Of a stretch of 64,000 nucleotides of DNA, positions 55,240-63,047 are shown piece after piece. The notes beneath the pieces are model-generated. The model was not told where the DNA came from. It worked only from the letters and a program-made list of their open reading frames with translations, and searched no databases. Within the stretch, counting starts at the first letter, position 1. Every line of letters starts with the position of its first letter. Source of the stretch: Bremerella sp. TYQ1. GTDB lineage: Bacteria > Planctomycetota > Planctomycetia > Pirellulales > Pirellulaceae. The stretch spans positions 3,658,001 through 3,722,000 of the forward strand of contig NZ_CP083740.1 of the NCBI RefSeq assembly GCF_020150455.1, written 5' to 3'. Both the position numbers and the translations under genes were made by a program.

Positions 55240-56682
55240 CTACATTTCGCTCAGCTTTTCATCGAGCCGAGCCTGCAGCGTTTGCAGCGTTTCCTGGTGC
55301 TTCGAATCGGATGCCAAATTGGTGAACTGCTGCGGATCGTTCTGCATGTCGTAAAGCTCTAAGTCACCATTCCCGTAGCGCATTAACGCCCAGCGATCGG
55401 TTCGCAGAAGATGATCGTTCCGGTTGCGAAGCGTATAAACCTCGTCATGAACGTTGTTCTGTGGATTGCTCCACAGGCTCGCTAAACTCTTCCCTTGCAC
55501 GTGCGCTGGAATGCTGAGCCCGCACAGTTCTGCCAGCGTTGGATAGATATCGATTTGCTGGCTAAGTGCCTCCGTTTCCGCCTGCTTGTTTCCTGGCATC
55601 CGAACGATCAGCGGAATTCGCGTCGACTCTTCGTGCAGACTCATCTTCTGCCAGAACTCGTGTTCCCCCAGGTGATATCCATGATCGGCCGTGAAGACGA
55701 CAATCGTGTTCTCGCCAAGACCGAGCCGATCGAGGGCGCCTACCATCTTGCCGACCTGAGCGTCCATGAAGGAAACCGACGCGTAATACGCTTCGAGAAC
55801 TTGCTGTTTTTTGGTCTGCGAATCGAGCCCGCTGCTCCGGCTGTTTTTAACCATGCCTGCTTTGGGGATGTCTTCCCAATCGCCCTCGACTTGCTTCGGC
55901 AGTTTCATCGTTTCCGCTGGATACTTTTCAAAGAACGACTCTGGTGCGACTAGCGGAACATGGGGTCGCACCAGGCCAACGGCCAAAAAGAATGGCTGCT
56001 TGTCCTTGGCTCGCTCTTCCAGAATTTCAATCGCTTTGGCCGAGGCTTTCATGTCGGCTTGCTCGGCGCCATCTCCTGGCGTTTTCACGACGTAGAACGC
56101 ACCACCATAGCCCAAACCGTAATGAATCGATCGCTTCGGATCAGGCTTCAGCCGCTCTTTCGTTAAATGGCTGTGCTCCCCTTCGCTCCACTGCTCTGGT
56201 GCCTGGCAGTTGAAACGTTCGGTCCACGATGCATGATGATCAGGCCCATCGACCCCGGCCGTAATATCACCGGGCACTCGCATGTGATAGATCTTGCTGA
56301 CCCTGGCTGTGTAATAGCCGTTGTCTCGAAAGTGCTGCGTCATCGACGGCCGATCACCTAAGTTCTTCGTGAACTTATCCGAAGCACCGTTCGACGTCAC
56401 ACCAATCGCCTGAGCATACATGCCGGACATCAGCGCCGCCCTCGATGGCCCACACACAGGGTACTGAGTATACGTGCGGCGAAACGTCATTCCTTGCGAT
56501 GCCAGCTTGTCGATGCTGGGCGTCTGGCATTGCTCGTTCCCAAAGCATCCCAGCGACTGGCTTCCCAGATCATCGGAAATGATAAACAGCACGTTCGGCT
56601 TCTCCGCCGAAACAGGCGAAGCCAACAGCAGAAATGCAAACAGCATTGCAAGCGAAGTCAGAAGGGTTCTCGAGGCGATCAT
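55240..56682 (-). CDS. Secreted type I sulfatase (iduronate-2-sulfatase-like)
   Basis: A 480-residue exported sulfatase. The signal peptide ends LLASPVSA. NVLFIISDDLGSQSLGCFG is the metal strand, and the formylglycine motif is CGPSRAALMSGMYAQAIG near residue 74. GLVRPHVPLVAPESFF and FTADHGYHLGEHEFWQKMS are typical of the iduronate-2-sulfatase-like branch. The ATG is 4 bases after GGAGG, close but acceptable. It is far from the sulfatase block at the left end and has its own terminator. The substrate branch is inferred from motifs. Confidence 0.94.
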   Translation of the reverse strand: MIASRTLLTSLAMLFAFLLLASPVSAEKPNVLFIISDDLGSQSLGCFGNEQCQTPSIDKLASQGMTFRRTYTQYPVCGPSRAALMSGMYAQAIGVTSNGASDKFTKNLGDRPSMTQHFRDNGYYTARVSKIYHMRVPGDITAGVDGPDHHASWTERFNCQAPEQWSEGEHSHLTKERLKPDPKRSIHYGLGYGGAFYVVKTPGDGAEQADMKASAKAIEILEERAKDKQPFFLAVGLVRPHVPLVAPESFFEKYPAETMKLPKQVEGDWEDIPKAGMVKNSRSSGLDSQTKKQQVLEAYYASVSFMDAQVGKMVGALDRLGLGENTIVVFTADHGYHLGEHEFWQKMSLHEESTRIPLIVRMPGNKQAETEALSQQIDIYPTLAELCGLSIPAHVQGKSLASLWSNPQNNVHDEVYTLRNRNDHLLRTDRWALMRYGNGDLELYDMQNDPQQFTNLASDSKHQETLQTLQARLDEKLSEM

Positions 56683-56983
56683 CGTTCCTCCAAGGCATGA
56701 GGGAGCTAAGGCGAGTTGCCACGATTATAGTTCTGCCAGTGAGCGACACCAAACAAACGCGGCTACAACACACTCCGGCGGCTTGTCAGCATGAAACAGC
56801 CATTGCGCAGACAAACTCCAAGTAACCCGATACAGCTTGCACTGCAGCAAACCGGTCAGCTCAATTTAGACGCGAATTGGATGCATAACATCGAATTCGT
56901 ATTGCACGATTAGGAACCCGAAACGATTATCGCCAGGCTCTCACGAAACGGCTTTCCTATCCTCCGCACTGGGCAATCAATCT
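56683..56983. other. Divergent intergenic region, no feature identified
   Basis: About 300 bases between the sulfatase and the lipoprotein gene. I see no gene, no strong promoter and no terminator. It should contain the two divergent promoters. Confidence 0.3.
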
Positions 56984-57244
56984 ATGCAAACTCTATCTCT
57001 TCCGACGCGGTTGATTCTTGCTGCATGCTTGTTGGTCATCACGCCAGGCTGCTTCAGCCTCAGTTTGGGCGGCAAGACTTGCCACGGCGATCACCCCGAA
57101 ACCAAGGCCCGAATCATGTCCCTCGAAAACCGTGTCGGAGAGCTGGAACAAATGCTCAATGCTCCAGCTACCGAGGTCGTCCCTCTCCCTCCCCAACCGG
57201 CCAGCAACCAAGCCGGCGGTCAGAACTTCTATCCTGGGACATAA
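56984..57244 (+). CDS. Small lipoprotein with a coiled-coil segment
   Basis: An 86-residue product with lipobox ITPGC near residue 23. The mature part has a His/Asp stretch (KTCHGDHPETKAR), then a short heptad region IMSLENRVGELEQML that could form a coiled coil, and a Pro/Gln-rich tail ending NFYPGT. It resembles small planctomycete lipoproteins of unknown role. There is no Shine-Dalgarno sequence. It converges with the lipoprotein gene at 57352. Confidence 0.65.
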   Translation: MQTLSLPTRLILAACLLVITPGCFSLSLGGKTCHGDHPETKARIMSLENRVGELEQMLNAPATEVVPLPPQPASNQAGGQNFYPGT

Positions 57245-57351
57245 CGGAGGGGCCTACCGCGTTGCCGTACCAAGAGACCACTTCGCGTGATAGCTCACCT
57301 TTACGGGCACCTGACGTCGACGCATTCCACCGAACGCACAACCGCGAATGG

Positions 57352-57927
57352 TTAATCGATGATAATTCCCTTGGCGTTCTTTTTCATCCACGCGTCCAAG
57401 GCAACGGCCGCTTCGTGTAGATCCGATTTCGCATACTCCAACTCCATCAAGAACATCCACTGAAGCTCCAATCTTTCCTCCTGAGAGGTCGCTTTCGCAA
57501 CATCGGTATCGTACTTCGATATTACGTCTTGCATCGCTTCTCGCGCTCGATCCACGTCTCGTTCCATGCGGCCCTCGTCCGAGAGAAAAGCGAAAGCTAA
57601 CCCCTCGTCAATTTTGGCGAGGACATCGCGTATCATCGCATCTCGCGCTTCAAGCTCTTCCCGCCGCTTAGCAGCCAATACTTGAATTTCTTCCGAGGTG
57701 TGGCCATCGATCCCCGCATACCGATCGTCTCTGATTTCAACACCATTTCGAAACGACAGAAAGTTGATGTCTTCGACCAACCGATTGCATTCCTCTTCGG
57801 TCGCGCCTTCCAACACCTTATTCATTGAAGCTATCAGCGCTTCGTCACTACTTGCATCGATCACCGGAGGCGAACACCCCAACAGGCTCCCCAGCACAAT
57901 CCCAGCCAACGACAAATAGGTCTTCAA
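57352..57927 (-). CDS. Helical lipoprotein, DUF6694-like
   Basis: A 191-residue lipoprotein with lipobox LLGC near residue 18. IDASSDEALIASMNKVLEG just after it resembles the start of DUF6694-type lipoproteins. The rest is acidic and helical, with LAAKRREELEARDAMIRD and EERLELQWMFLMELEYAKS. The start codon is a TTG, supported by GGGAGG 9 bases before. Function is unknown. It is the last chromosomal gene before the tRNA-Lys fragment. Confidence 0.72.
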   Translation of the reverse strand: MKTYLSLAGIVLGSLLGCSPPVIDASSDEALIASMNKVLEGATEEECNRLVEDINFLSFRNGVEIRDDRYAGIDGHTSEEIQVLAAKRREELEARDAMIRDVLAKIDEGLAFAFLSDEGRMERDVDRAREAMQDVISKYDTDVAKATSQEERLELQWMFLMELEYAKSDLHEAAVALDAWMKKNAKGIIID

Positions 57928-58111
57928 CGATCAGGCCCTCCCAAGATTCGCTGGCAATATAATCGACGAATCGACCACCGCCAAATAATATCAGTCTGCC
58001 AGAGACGCTCCTAAGCACTTCGACCGAAAGCAATTCAGGGCAACGGAAACCCTTTCGCAGAAAGCGCATAAGAAAACCTCGCAAGTGCTGACACTCACGA
58101 GGTTTAAGAAG

Positions 58112-58156
58112 TGCTCCCTGTTGGAATCGAACCAACAACCTACTGATTAAGAGTCA
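58112..58156 (-). tRNA. 3' fragment of tRNA-Lys(CTT), probable attachment site
   Basis: Read on the minus strand, TGACTCTTAATCAGT gives an anticodon loop CTCTTAA with anticodon CTT and the 3' half of the anticodon stem. It is followed by a T arm with GTTGG-TTCGAAT-CCAAC and the 3' acceptor strand AGGGAGC with A as discriminator. The 5' half (acceptor 5' strand, D arm) is missing; upstream sequence departs from a tRNA directly at the anticodon stem. Such 3' halves are what integrases leave as the second att copy. It is not a functional tRNA. Confidence 0.75.
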
Positions 58157-58186
58157 CCTGATACGGTTCTGATGCCGTATCGGGTG
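58155..58186. repeat. Inverted repeat next to the attachment site
   Basis: CACC-T-GATACGG at 58155-58166 pairs with CCGTATC-G-GGTG at 58175-58186, giving 11 pairs and one wobble around an 8-base loop. It adjoins the tRNA fragment on the island side. It may be an integrase or excisionase arm site, or a transcription stop for a minus-strand transcript. Confidence 0.45.
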
Positions 58187-58292
58187 ATGTCTTGATACAG
58201 TTCTGGGCGGAATTCTCTGGCGAAAACCATCTTCGGTTTTTCTCGCGTGACCTTCGTTTTCTGAACACTTTCCTGGACAGCTTTAAATAGCG

Positions 58293-58949
58293 ATGAAACC
58301 CAATAAAACATCATCCAATAAGCCCAGCAGGGCAAACCGACGTATTCGTTTCGAGAAAGGCGATGCAAGCCAATTAATAACTCATAGAGGGATTTACCCC
58401 GGTGATCGCGTCCTATTATTCGGACGTGTTTCGAGTGGCCCCCAGGAGAAAAACGGCAACTTGGCGGACCAAATAAAGTTTCTAGCGAATTTCGCGCAAG
58501 AACAATCCGCAATCGTCATAGGCACGATCGAAATTCAGCATTCTGGCTGGGCAGTCTACGGTTCATGCGAGTGGCTGCTTGATGCCGTACTCTGGGCGAT
58601 TCAAAGCGATGCGAAAATATTGGCCGAGTCAACTGACAGATACAGGCGACACCCTCACTACCATTCAATTCTCCGACCCGATTTGCAGGCACCTGATCAT
58701 GACTTGCAAGATTTAGCCATGTGGACAAACGGTGCTTCGCTTCACACGTTTCTTGATCCGAATGCCACGCCGCTCGAAGTAAGAAGTCATCAAAGGAAAC
58801 GAGGACAATGGGCGAAAGATTCCTACGGAGGAAACTCCTCGAAACCGAAAGACAAATTCGATCCCAAGATTCAACAAAAATCTGACCTCAAGGCGGTCTG
58901 GAAATTATTAAAGAACCTGCCCCCTCCATCGGGCCAAGAGCCTTTGTAG
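58293..58949 (+). CDS. Serine-recombinase-like protein (resolvase N-terminal domain)
   Basis: A 218-residue protein. GDRVLLFGRVSSGPQEKNGN matches the start of the serine recombinase domain, where the Ser of GRVSS is the nucleophile; LADQIKFLANFAQEQSAIVIG continues the pattern. AKILAESTDRYRRHPHYHS corresponds to the block with catalytic Arg residues. The C-terminal 70 residues are basic and lack the zinc-ribbon/recombinase domain of large serine integrases, so it may be truncated, a small resolvase variant, or a regulator. The fit is good in two blocks, but I have not aligned it. It is the first gene on the island beside the att site. Confidence 0.6.
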   Translation: MKPNKTSSNKPSRANRRIRFEKGDASQLITHRGIYPGDRVLLFGRVSSGPQEKNGNLADQIKFLANFAQEQSAIVIGTIEIQHSGWAVYGSCEWLLDAVLWAIQSDAKILAESTDRYRRHPHYHSILRPDLQAPDHDLQDLAMWTNGASLHTFLDPNATPLEVRSHQRKRGQWAKDSYGGNSSKPKDKFDPKIQQKSDLKAVWKLLKNLPPPSGQEPL

Positions 58950-59112
58950 TTTTTTAGGCCCTGAGAATTTCTTTACCCTACGAAACAAGGGATTTTGAGA
59001 TCAGCATGAAGATCAACGAACCATTACTAGACAAGTGTATTGATTAACCACTTTCGCTGAGGTTTTGATTGTCTTTCAAGTCAGCAAATGCCAAAGCAGA
59101 ACATTCGCGGCG

Positions 59113-59772
59113 TTAAAACAATGGAATTCCGTAAAAGGCAGAAACCATTTGGGCGATGGCATGAATAGCGATAGCAGCTTTAGCCGTTCCTTCTACTGCT
59201 CCCCAAACTTTTCCCCAAGCAACTTTAACGCTAGAAGCGTCGACTTCATCTTTGGGTTTGTCCAATTCGTCACGAAGCTTCCCAAGCTGCTTCACGGCGT
59301 AATCTTTTTCTATTTCGTCAAGCTCGTCTTCTGCGTTCAAGGCACCGATTGCTTCTTTGAACTGTGACACCAATTCCGGATCGATGTTGCTGGATTCTTG
59401 TATTTGTTTCAGTGCCTGAATCTGGGTATTCGAGAATTGTGAATTGGCACCGAAAATGTTCGTAGCATCCCCACCACCAGTATTTACATTTACGCTATTA
59501 TCTTCTGCCATGACATTCACCTGAATATTTACGTTGCTAACCCATTGAACTACAGAGTCTGATTCTCGAATACGATGCTCTGCATCTAACCTACCAGAGG
59601 CGGTTTGGTAGATAATTAACCAAATCGACTTCAGCTCACCACACTTCTCATTCGCAAATTTGTACCACTCTGAAAGGGCGTGACGCTGACTGGTGATTTC
59701 AAGGCAAGCAATCTCGTGAAAAGCATCTATAACCGCTTGCTTGTCGCAGCCAACACCCTCTTCAGACGGCAT
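59113..59772 (-). CDS. Island operon gene C: unknown protein with Asn/Gly-rich strands and hydrophobic C-terminus
   Basis: A 219-residue protein of no family I recognise. It has three parts: a helical, Cys-containing N-terminal region (1-75); a strand-like segment around residues 79-115 with NSVNVNTGGGDATNIFG, in which Asn, Gly and branched hydrophobics alternate; and an acidic helical region ending in an amphipathic or hydrophobic segment (AAIAIHAIAQMVSAFYGIP). A Shine-Dalgarno sequence AAGGGGG stands before the ATG, which is 3 bases past gene B's stop. This makes it the last gene of a tight three-gene operon. A membrane-targeting effector is possible but unproven. Confidence 0.72.
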   Translation of the reverse strand: MPSEEGVGCDKQAVIDAFHEIACLEITSQRHALSEWYKFANEKCGELKSIWLIIYQTASGRLDAEHRIRESDSVVQWVSNVNIQVNVMAEDNSVNVNTGGGDATNIFGANSQFSNTQIQALKQIQESSNIDPELVSQFKEAIGALNAEDELDEIEKDYAVKQLGKLRDELDKPKDEVDASSVKVAWGKVWGAVEGTAKAAIAIHAIAQMVSAFYGIPLF

Positions 59773-59775
59773 TTT

Positions 59776-60168
59776 TCATCCCCCTTCTGCCATCCGCGAG
59801 TGACTTTCGTCATCATGCACGAAGTAGAAGATTGGAAAGATATCGTCTGGTCCAACCTCGAAAAAATGCTCGTGTAAACGATCGGGCAACGAATCCGGAA
59901 TGTCGCTAGCGTCGTCAAAGACGTAAGGCAAGAAGGCCCCGTTTGGCTGCTTAACTTTAAACGCCAATTTAACGCCCGAATCAATCGTGAGCACATATAG
60001 AGCTTCAGAAAGCTCTGAGATGTTTAGTTCAGGAAAGTCGTGAGACAGCCGGCGTGGCTCTACATACGACGCTGCCGGATGCGAATCGAGCCAGTTCTCA
60101 ATCCGATTATAAGTCTCCGCAAGACGCGGATTCTTTTCACGAATTTTGTCGAAGTTGATTCGTGACAT
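59776..60168 (-). CDS. Island operon gene B: small probable winged-helix protein
   Basis: A 130-residue soluble protein. The region PRLAETYNRIENWLDSHPA followed by YVEPRRLSHDFPELNISEL and ALYVLTIDSGVKLAFKVKQP looks like a helix-turn-helix with a beta wing. The C-terminal part is acidic, with DDIFPIFYFVHDDESH. I cannot assign a family. Its start codon lies inside gene A, overlapping it by 32 bases, so translation is probably coupled. Its stop is 3 bases before gene C begins. It could be an adaptor or regulator. Confidence 0.7.
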   Translation of the reverse strand: MSRINFDKIREKNPRLAETYNRIENWLDSHPAASYVEPRRLSHDFPELNISELSEALYVLTIDSGVKLAFKVKQPNGAFLPYVFDDASDIPDSLPDRLHEHFFEVGPDDIFPIFYFVHDDESHSRMAEGG

Positions 60169-61189
60169 AATCGATTGCTGCTGCCGTGGTCTTACTTGAG
60201 ATCACCAACTGATTTAAGTGCTCACCGGTAATAACTGTCGGCAAATCGCCGGGCAAGATATGCTCGGAACCTTCGATTTGCTTCCACTTAATTCCCATTT
60301 TACGAGCTCGCGCTTTCGCTGCTAGCAGGTTATTTAACGCTTCAGCTCGCCCAGGATCGGTATCGATTTCCTCATCGTCATGATCGGGGTAAAAATCGAT
60401 GATCCCCCGGCTCGCGTCATGTAGCCTTGCAGTTCCAATAATGTATTGTGACTTGTTCTCTGTACGCTTTTCAAGCAAATTGTGGACCACATTCGTGAGA
60501 GCGGCTGGCTCAATTTGATCGGCTGGAATCGCTTTTCCTAACAGGGACAAAATGTCCCCGAGGCGAGTTTCTAACATTCCCGACTTTAATAACCCCTCCT
60601 GATCAATACGCACCTCCAGCAAATCAGGATCATTCCAGCGAGCCATCAAAATATAGGAGAAATCCTTCCGAACATAATTGACGACTTCCGTGAAGGAAGT
60701 AGCCGTTTCGTCCTTTATTTCTCGCTTTGTCACCCTATTTACCTTCTGGTGACCATAGACTTTTGCAACCCAATCCTTGGGTTTGCCGGGAAGGCCTATT
60801 CTAAAATCGGACCATGACAGCGAATCCTCAAAACGATCAAAACGAGGGAAAAAGTCCTCGCCCCATTGGTCCTCAAATAGCGCTTGTGCGATTTCGTCGC
60901 CTTTTCGAATCGTTTCGAGGAGTTGATCGCTTGGGCGGAAATAGAAAATGTGCTGATGCCCATTTTCCTCGCTGCTCTGAATAAGGTCGTAAACCCTTTG
61001 CTTCGGAATCAGCCCCGCTGATACGACTCGCCTGAGATTTTTTACGATTTCGGGCTTCGTCCCCGAGTAACGAATTTCCGAAAAGTGCTTCTTACTATGC
61101 TCTTTGTACTCTCTGAGAAGGGCCTGAATGTGGTCGTATTTACACTGGTGCTCGACGATCTCGTACAGGCCTGAAAAGAGTTTAGACAT
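60137..61189 (-). CDS. Island operon gene A: unknown multi-domain protein
   Basis: A 350-residue protein without a recognised family. The frame extends to 61270, but the ATG at 61187-61189 follows TTTGGGG and opens MSKLFSGLYEIVEHQCKYD. Notable segments are KQRVYDLIQSSEENGHQHIF (with a run of His and aromatic residues), WGEDFFPRFDRFEDSLSWSD, VAKVYGHQKVNRVTKREIK and RLHDASRGIIDFYPDHDDEE. The C-terminal 90 residues are helical and basic. No nuclease, ATPase or membrane motif is obvious. It is the first gene of the A-B-C operon and lies 168 bases downstream of gene D on the same strand. Confidence 0.7.
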   Translation of the reverse strand: MSKLFSGLYEIVEHQCKYDHIQALLREYKEHSKKHFSEIRYSGTKPEIVKNLRRVVSAGLIPKQRVYDLIQSSEENGHQHIFYFRPSDQLLETIRKGDEIAQALFEDQWGEDFFPRFDRFEDSLSWSDFRIGLPGKPKDWVAKVYGHQKVNRVTKREIKDETATSFTEVVNYVRKDFSYILMARWNDPDLLEVRIDQEGLLKSGMLETRLGDILSLLGKAIPADQIEPAALTNVVHNLLEKRTENKSQYIIGTARLHDASRGIIDFYPDHDDEEIDTDPGRAEALNNLLAAKARARKMGIKWKQIEGSEHILPGDLPTVITGEHLNQLVISSKTTAAAIDYVTNQLRQNS

Positions 61190-61356
61190 TGTCCCCAAAC
61201 TTACTTGCTGGTCTATGATGCTAGGGATAAGAACGACGCCCCCCAATATTACAGGAGTATATTTCCCCAAAAGTGCGCCCGCAACAATGGAAACTATTTC
61301 TACTTAGAGGATCTAAAGTGAAAGCGGATCGTTCTAAGGCCCCAACTTTAGAAGGC

Positions 61357-62493
61357 TTAGTCTCGAAATGCCGGATGCATCCAAACGTTCTCTGCAATTT
61401 CGTAGACGTTGTCTAAAAGAAATCCCGACCAGTCGATACGCTTAATCGTTTCGCCACTGTAGGACGCCTTCACGACGACTTCTTTTTGGGAACTACCGAA
61501 TTTATCCGTGAGTGGGAAAGAACCGAAAACGGTCGTCTCGGCACAATTAATCCGCGATTCGCCAACTGCCCTCAGAATATTAGCGACGTCGGATTTTGCC
61601 CCGAATTTAATCATGCTGTTCGTTAAATTGTCGCTGAGATCAAAACGCACCAAAATCACTTTCTTCTCTGGCATTAATGCGTGGTCGTTGATTTCAACGG
61701 AGAGCCCCTGATCCTTAAATTGCTTTTCCAGTTCGGCCCGAAGGCGATTGGGGGCTGACTCGGCATCGTAATAGGTTTGCAGCGTCTCTGAATCGAATTT
61801 CAACTTTAAATTCGCTCGCCCTGCCATTTGAGCAAATTTCCTTGCCTGCTCCCCGTTGCGTAATTCGTGGGAGTAAATAATTAGCCGTTCAAAAACCTCT
61901 GGAATTTCCGCCGGCTTCCTTCGGGTAATTTCCACCGAATAAATTCTCACGGCCTCAGCTCGCTTTCCTTCGGCCCAAAAATCGTTCGCTCGCTCTAGGT
62001 CGGTTTTGTTTTTCTCAGCAAGCCTCCGCTTATTTTCCTGAGCCTTCTGAACCGCTTCCTGCTTTTCCTTTTCATCCTGAGCCTGCTTGGCTGCAATTTG
62101 CCGTTTCTCTGCTTCTTCGTAGGCCATCTTCTCTCGCTCGTAGGCCGCACGGAGAGAATCAGGGCTAAGAGCTAGGTCAGTTCCATTTTCGATGGCTATG
62201 CGTCGATACTGTTTGGCCCGTTCCTTGTCCCCCTGCTCGAAATAAAAGGTGACTAGCCGTTCCAACATCGTCTCATTCGATACACCGATTCCGCTTTCAA
62301 TATTTTCCGCGTAAATCGCTACTGCTTCCGTTTTTCGACCGTCCTTCCACATCTGGTCCGCTTCCGCCAATTCGGAAGGAATAAAAATCGCGACCATCGG
62401 GGCACAAACGCAGCAACTAAAAAACGGGACTGCCAGAACGGCAAGGACGACCGCCAAGACGGTCTTTTTCGGGCTGAGTGAATTATTGCTCAT
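61357..62493 (-). CDS. Island gene D: membrane protein with duplicated TPR-like unit and coiled coil
   Basis: A 378-residue protein. The ATG at 62491-62493 follows GGAG; the frame up to 62643 is not used. A membrane segment (TVLAVVLAVLAVPFFSCCVC) with CC and C residues is near the start. Then a unit beginning EADQMWKDGRKTEAVAIYAE appears twice, at about residues 45-125 and again as RANDFWAEGKRAEAVRIYSV near residue 175, separated by a charged coiled-coil-like stretch rich in Lys, Glu, Ala and Gln. The C-terminal 130 residues are beta-rich and unknown. The leader carries several inverted repeats that may control its translation. Confidence 0.7.
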   Translation of the reverse strand: MSNNSLSPKKTVLAVVLAVLAVPFFSCCVCAPMVAIFIPSELAEADQMWKDGRKTEAVAIYAENIESGIGVSNETMLERLVTFYFEQGDKERAKQYRRIAIENGTDLALSPDSLRAAYEREKMAYEEAEKRQIAAKQAQDEKEKQEAVQKAQENKRRLAEKNKTDLERANDFWAEGKRAEAVRIYSVEITRRKPAEIPEVFERLIIYSHELRNGEQARKFAQMAGRANLKLKFDSETLQTYYDAESAPNRLRAELEKQFKDQGLSVEINDHALMPEKKVILVRFDLSDNLTNSMIKFGAKSDVANILRAVGESRINCAETTVFGSFPLTDKFGSSQKEVVVKASYSGETIKRIDWSGFLLDNVYEIAENVWMHPAFRD

Positions 62494-62496
62494 CAT

Positions 62497-62543
62497 CTTC
62501 TCCGGCAAAGGTTGTTGGCAGATGGCCAGCTTTGCCGGAGAAG
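62497..62543 (-). promoter_or_regulatory. Inverted repeat that includes the ribosome site of gene D
   Basis: CTTCTCCGGCAAAG at 62497-62510 and CTTTGCCGGAGAAG at 62530-62543 are perfect 14-base arms with a 19-base spacer. Read as minus-strand RNA, the arm next to the start codon contains the GGAG of gene D, so folding would hide the ribosome site. Its role is inferred. Confidence 0.65.
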
Positions 62544-62580
62544 TGTGGGCGCTTATTAAAAGGAGGGGGGACGCCCACAC
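62543..62580. repeat. Second inverted repeat in the gene D leader
   Basis: GTGTGGGCG at 62543-62551 and CGCCCACAC at 62572-62580 are perfect 9-base arms around a 20-base spacer that includes a run of Gs. It directly follows the repeat at 62497-62543. Confidence 0.6.
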
Positions 62581-62598
62581 GTAATCCCCCGAAAGGCT

Positions 62599-62693
62599 CG
62601 CCAAAGCCTGCTGAGTGGACACTATGCGAGCGCCACGCCCCACAAGGATTTGTGGGGGTGTACGCCCGCAGACACTCAGCGAAAGATTTGGCG
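62599..62693. repeat. Long nested stem-loop of about 95 bases
   Basis: Four successive arm pairs nest around one centre. They are CGCCAAA/TTTGGCG (62599-62605/62687-62693), GCTGAGTG/CACTCAGC (62610-62617/62673-62680), TGCGAGCG/CGCCCGCA with one mismatch (62625-62632/62663-62670), and CCCCACAA/TTGTGGGG (62638-62645/62650-62657). It is GC-rich within AT-rich island DNA. It could be a structured RNA, a recombination site or a replication or transfer signal. It lacks the GTTRRRY core expected of an integron attC site. Confidence 0.6.
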
Positions 62694-63047
62694 ATTTATC
62701 GGGGTCTGCAAAGCTAAACCGAATTGTCAGCCGTAGGCACGAAGGCCCACGGCATCACGCGATTATAGTCAAACGCCACCTTCTGAAATACGTGTGAATC
62801 GCTCTATCTCTTAGAGAGCCGGGCAACTTTTATACCCCAAAAATTAGATGGGCACGAATCACGTCAATCGTTGTGATTCCCCGTAAAAACCAGTGTCATT
62901 TGGCCGTCTGGACGCGTATTGACTCGCAAAGAGGTCTGTTTTCCGGCGCAAACGCAAGCCACTCGTTCCGATGAATAAGTATAGGGACGCGTTCAATACG
63001 AATGCTCCAACCGCCCATGCCTACGAAGTCTTCCCCCGGAGATGAAC

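Noticed and set aside
58147..58512. A 121-codon minus-strand gene covering the recombinase-like start
   Set aside because: The first two thirds conflict with the plus-strand recombinase-like gene, which has recognisable blocks. Only the last 45 codons look coding, and these are listed as an observation.
62599..62693. Integron attC site
   Set aside because: The nested stem resembles attC in length, but the terminal RYYYAAC and GTTRRRY core sequences are absent and no integron integrase is in view.
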